Below the pieces are notes generated by a model. The model saw only the letters and a program-made list of their open reading frames with translations. It did no database searches and was not told where the DNA came from. A program made the translations under genes and the position numbers. DNA of 64,000 nucleotides from Channallabes apus (lineage: Eukaryota; Chordata; Actinopteri; Siluriformes; Clariidae), in the NCBI GenBank assembly GCA_030522415.1, contig CM060107.1, forward strand, positions 48,762,307-48,826,306. Direction: 5' to 3'. Of this stretch, positions 43,504-46,500 are shown one piece after another (position 1 is the first letter of the stretch; the number at the start of each line of letters is the position of its first letter).

Positions 43504-46500
43504 ATGCACACATTAACGGAGAGACTGTTTTATCGGAAAAATTAGCAAGGAACATCGCTAGTCACACTCGCGTGATAGCATACTAACGGAATCAGTGCTG
43601 TAAAGTAAAAAAAACAAATGAACCAGCACCTTACCTTTGAAAAGAATCGCGTCAGAGCAGAGTTTCTTTGTAAGGCAGAGTGTGTGTGTTTGTGTCTGAA
43701 GCCGAGAGGGGAAGAGGGTGGGAGGGGGGCTGTAAAGTCAAGAGAGAGAGAGTGTGAGTGTGTGTGTGTGTGTGTTGGCGTAAGTGAATGAGCACAGTGT
43801 CAAATTAAACGCACACACACACACACACACATACACACTCGCCTTTACAGCCCCCCTTCCACCCTCTCCTCCTCTCGGCTTCCCAAACAAACACACACAC
43901 TCTGTGCCTTACACAGAAACTCTGCAAGCACTAAGACCCAGCAGGGGAGACGATTACCCACAATTCTGTAGTGCAAGCGAGAGAAAAACCGTTGGCTCAG
44001 TTGTGATCACGTGACGCTCGGTGTCAAAACAAGAAGCGCATGCATGATGCATGATACTCTGTGCTCGTAATCCAAGACAATGCTCGTTTTTCAAATCAAA
44101 ATTTATTCAAAATCTTTGCTCGTCTTGTGGAACACTCTTAAACAGCGTTACTCGTAATCCGAGGTTCCACTGTACATAACTGTGTATATGGTTTTGAAAC
44201 CAATATGTCATGTCACACATACTGTACGTACAGGTAGTTGTGAGTTGATTACTGACGGCCTTTTTCATTTTTCCTCTGTCTTTACTGCTTTCTGTTCACC
44301 TCTGTGTTGCTCTTTACAATTCATCTCATTGCCTTTCTTCCTCTCTCTTGCTTTCTCTGCTGTGCCTTTGCTATGAGAGCAGACATAAACGAGTGTGAGC
44401 GTGTCCCGATGCCCTGTGCCTTCCAGTGTGTGAACAGCCCAGGTAGCTACACGTGCACGTGTCCTCCTGGCCGCCACTTGCTGGGGGATGGGAAGTCCTG
44501 CGCTGGGTTGGAGCACTTGCCCAGATTCGAAAGCCTCTCATATGGCTTCCACTCCTCACAGTCGTCACCTGAACGAAGCTCCTCGCAGCAGCGCTACCAC
44601 AGCATGACCTCTCAGAGCTATCACTCTTATGCCATGAGAGGGGGAAACTACAGGCTCAACGCCCGTCCCTTACGCTCTCGTAGGGCCACTAAGACATGCC
44701 CGCTTGGTTTTGTTTCAAAAGGGGATAAATGCATAGGTAACTGTCACAGATGTTTACACTATATATAATTTTAAAAGGTGTAGATCTTCTTCAGGTACAC
44801 TACCAGTTAAAAGTTTGGACACCCCTTCTAATTCCATGGTCCTTCCTGAATTTTGTAAAACAATGCTGAAGACGTCCAAAAATGCATTAATCTCCTTTGA
44901 ACAATTGATATTGAGATGTGTCTGCTACTGACACTCTGTAAAGCCTTCATAATCTGAAGTGCTGTTTGTTAATTGGTGATTCCTGCGGCTGGTAACTCTA
45001 ATAAACTTCTCCTCTGCAGCAGAGGTAAATTTAGATCTTGGTTTCCTGTAAGGGAAGGTCTTCATGAGAGCCAGTTTCATCATGGTGCCTAATGAGTTTT
45101 GCAGGTGCACTTGACAATACTGCTCTTGCAAGAACTATTCCCGGAACAGCTGGCATTCCATTATCTTAAAATAACACCAGACTGTTGTTGCTAAATTATA
45201 TAATGCCATGTGTGTTATTTAGTAGTTTTTTAAAATCTAGAATTTAGAAAATAAATTACTAAACAAAAACAAAAAAACACTAAATTCGAAGGTGTGTCCA
45301 GACTTTTGATTGGTACTGTACATGAAGAAAAAGTTCTATCATGTTAATGTCACACACCGGAAGCAAAAAGAGAAGTCATGGTCTTTTTGATTGTCCAGCA
45401 AATCAAGTAAAATCCTGACTTGTTAAACTGAATATGGTACAGTTTTGTGCATATAAAAATAGGATGAAATTATACACAGCTAATAATACCATAACATTAA
45501 AGCAAGGATTTGAAGTGGGGAAAAATGGGATGCCTAGACAACTGGGTCAGAGCATTTGTGAAATGCCGGCCCTTGTGCATCATGAAAGGATAAATGGAGA
45601 CAGGGCTTGGCCACACAAGACTCCCTGATGTGTATGGAGAGTGAAGGTTGGCTGCTTAGAAAGTGAATACTGGTTCCAATACAAAGGTTTCAGAACACAC
45701 AGTGTATCCCAGTTTTTGTGCATGGGGCTGCGTAGACAACGATTGGTCAACGTTCCCAAGTAGACCCATGTCTACCACTTAGTGCAACTTTTATGGGGAC
45801 ATAAAAGTGTGTGTCATTTATCTGGGGAAGAAATGGTACCAGCAGAGGCAACATGATGCTTTGGACGATGTTCAGCTGGGAATCCTTGGGTCCTGCCTTT
45901 TCATGTGGACGTTACTTTGATACATACTACCTGTCTGAACATTTCTCCAGACCAAGTACACCCCTTTTTGGAAACAGTGTCTCTGATGGCATTGGCTATT
46001 TTCAGCAGGTTAACGCACTGGTCTGAGGACCAATGACCAAGAGGTCATGGTGGCCTCCAACCGCCCAGATCTCAATCTGACCAAGCATCGTTGGGATGTG
46101 CTGGACAAACATGTCTGAGCCACGAAGGTCCTGCTTTAAGAATAACAGAACTTCTTGGTGCAAGTTTGCACAGCACACTTTCTGAGGTCTGCTGGAGATC
46201 TTGGTGGTTTTGGTGGTAGAAAGAGGAGCATAGTACTGTATTAGGCAGGAGGTATTAATGCTATGACTGATAAGAGTAATAGACCAGTAAGGTTTTGCAT
46301 GTTTACTGAGATAAAGCAATCACGGAACATCTTGGTCAGGGTGAAAAGGGCTGAAAAGAACTTACAAAACAATTTGAGCTGCTTACAAAACAATGGAAAT
46401 CACCTTATCACTGTGATATGAGCTTGTGTATGTTCTTTGCAGATTATGTTAATCATTAACAATATTATTCTAACTAACTTGACCATGAATAATGTTACAC

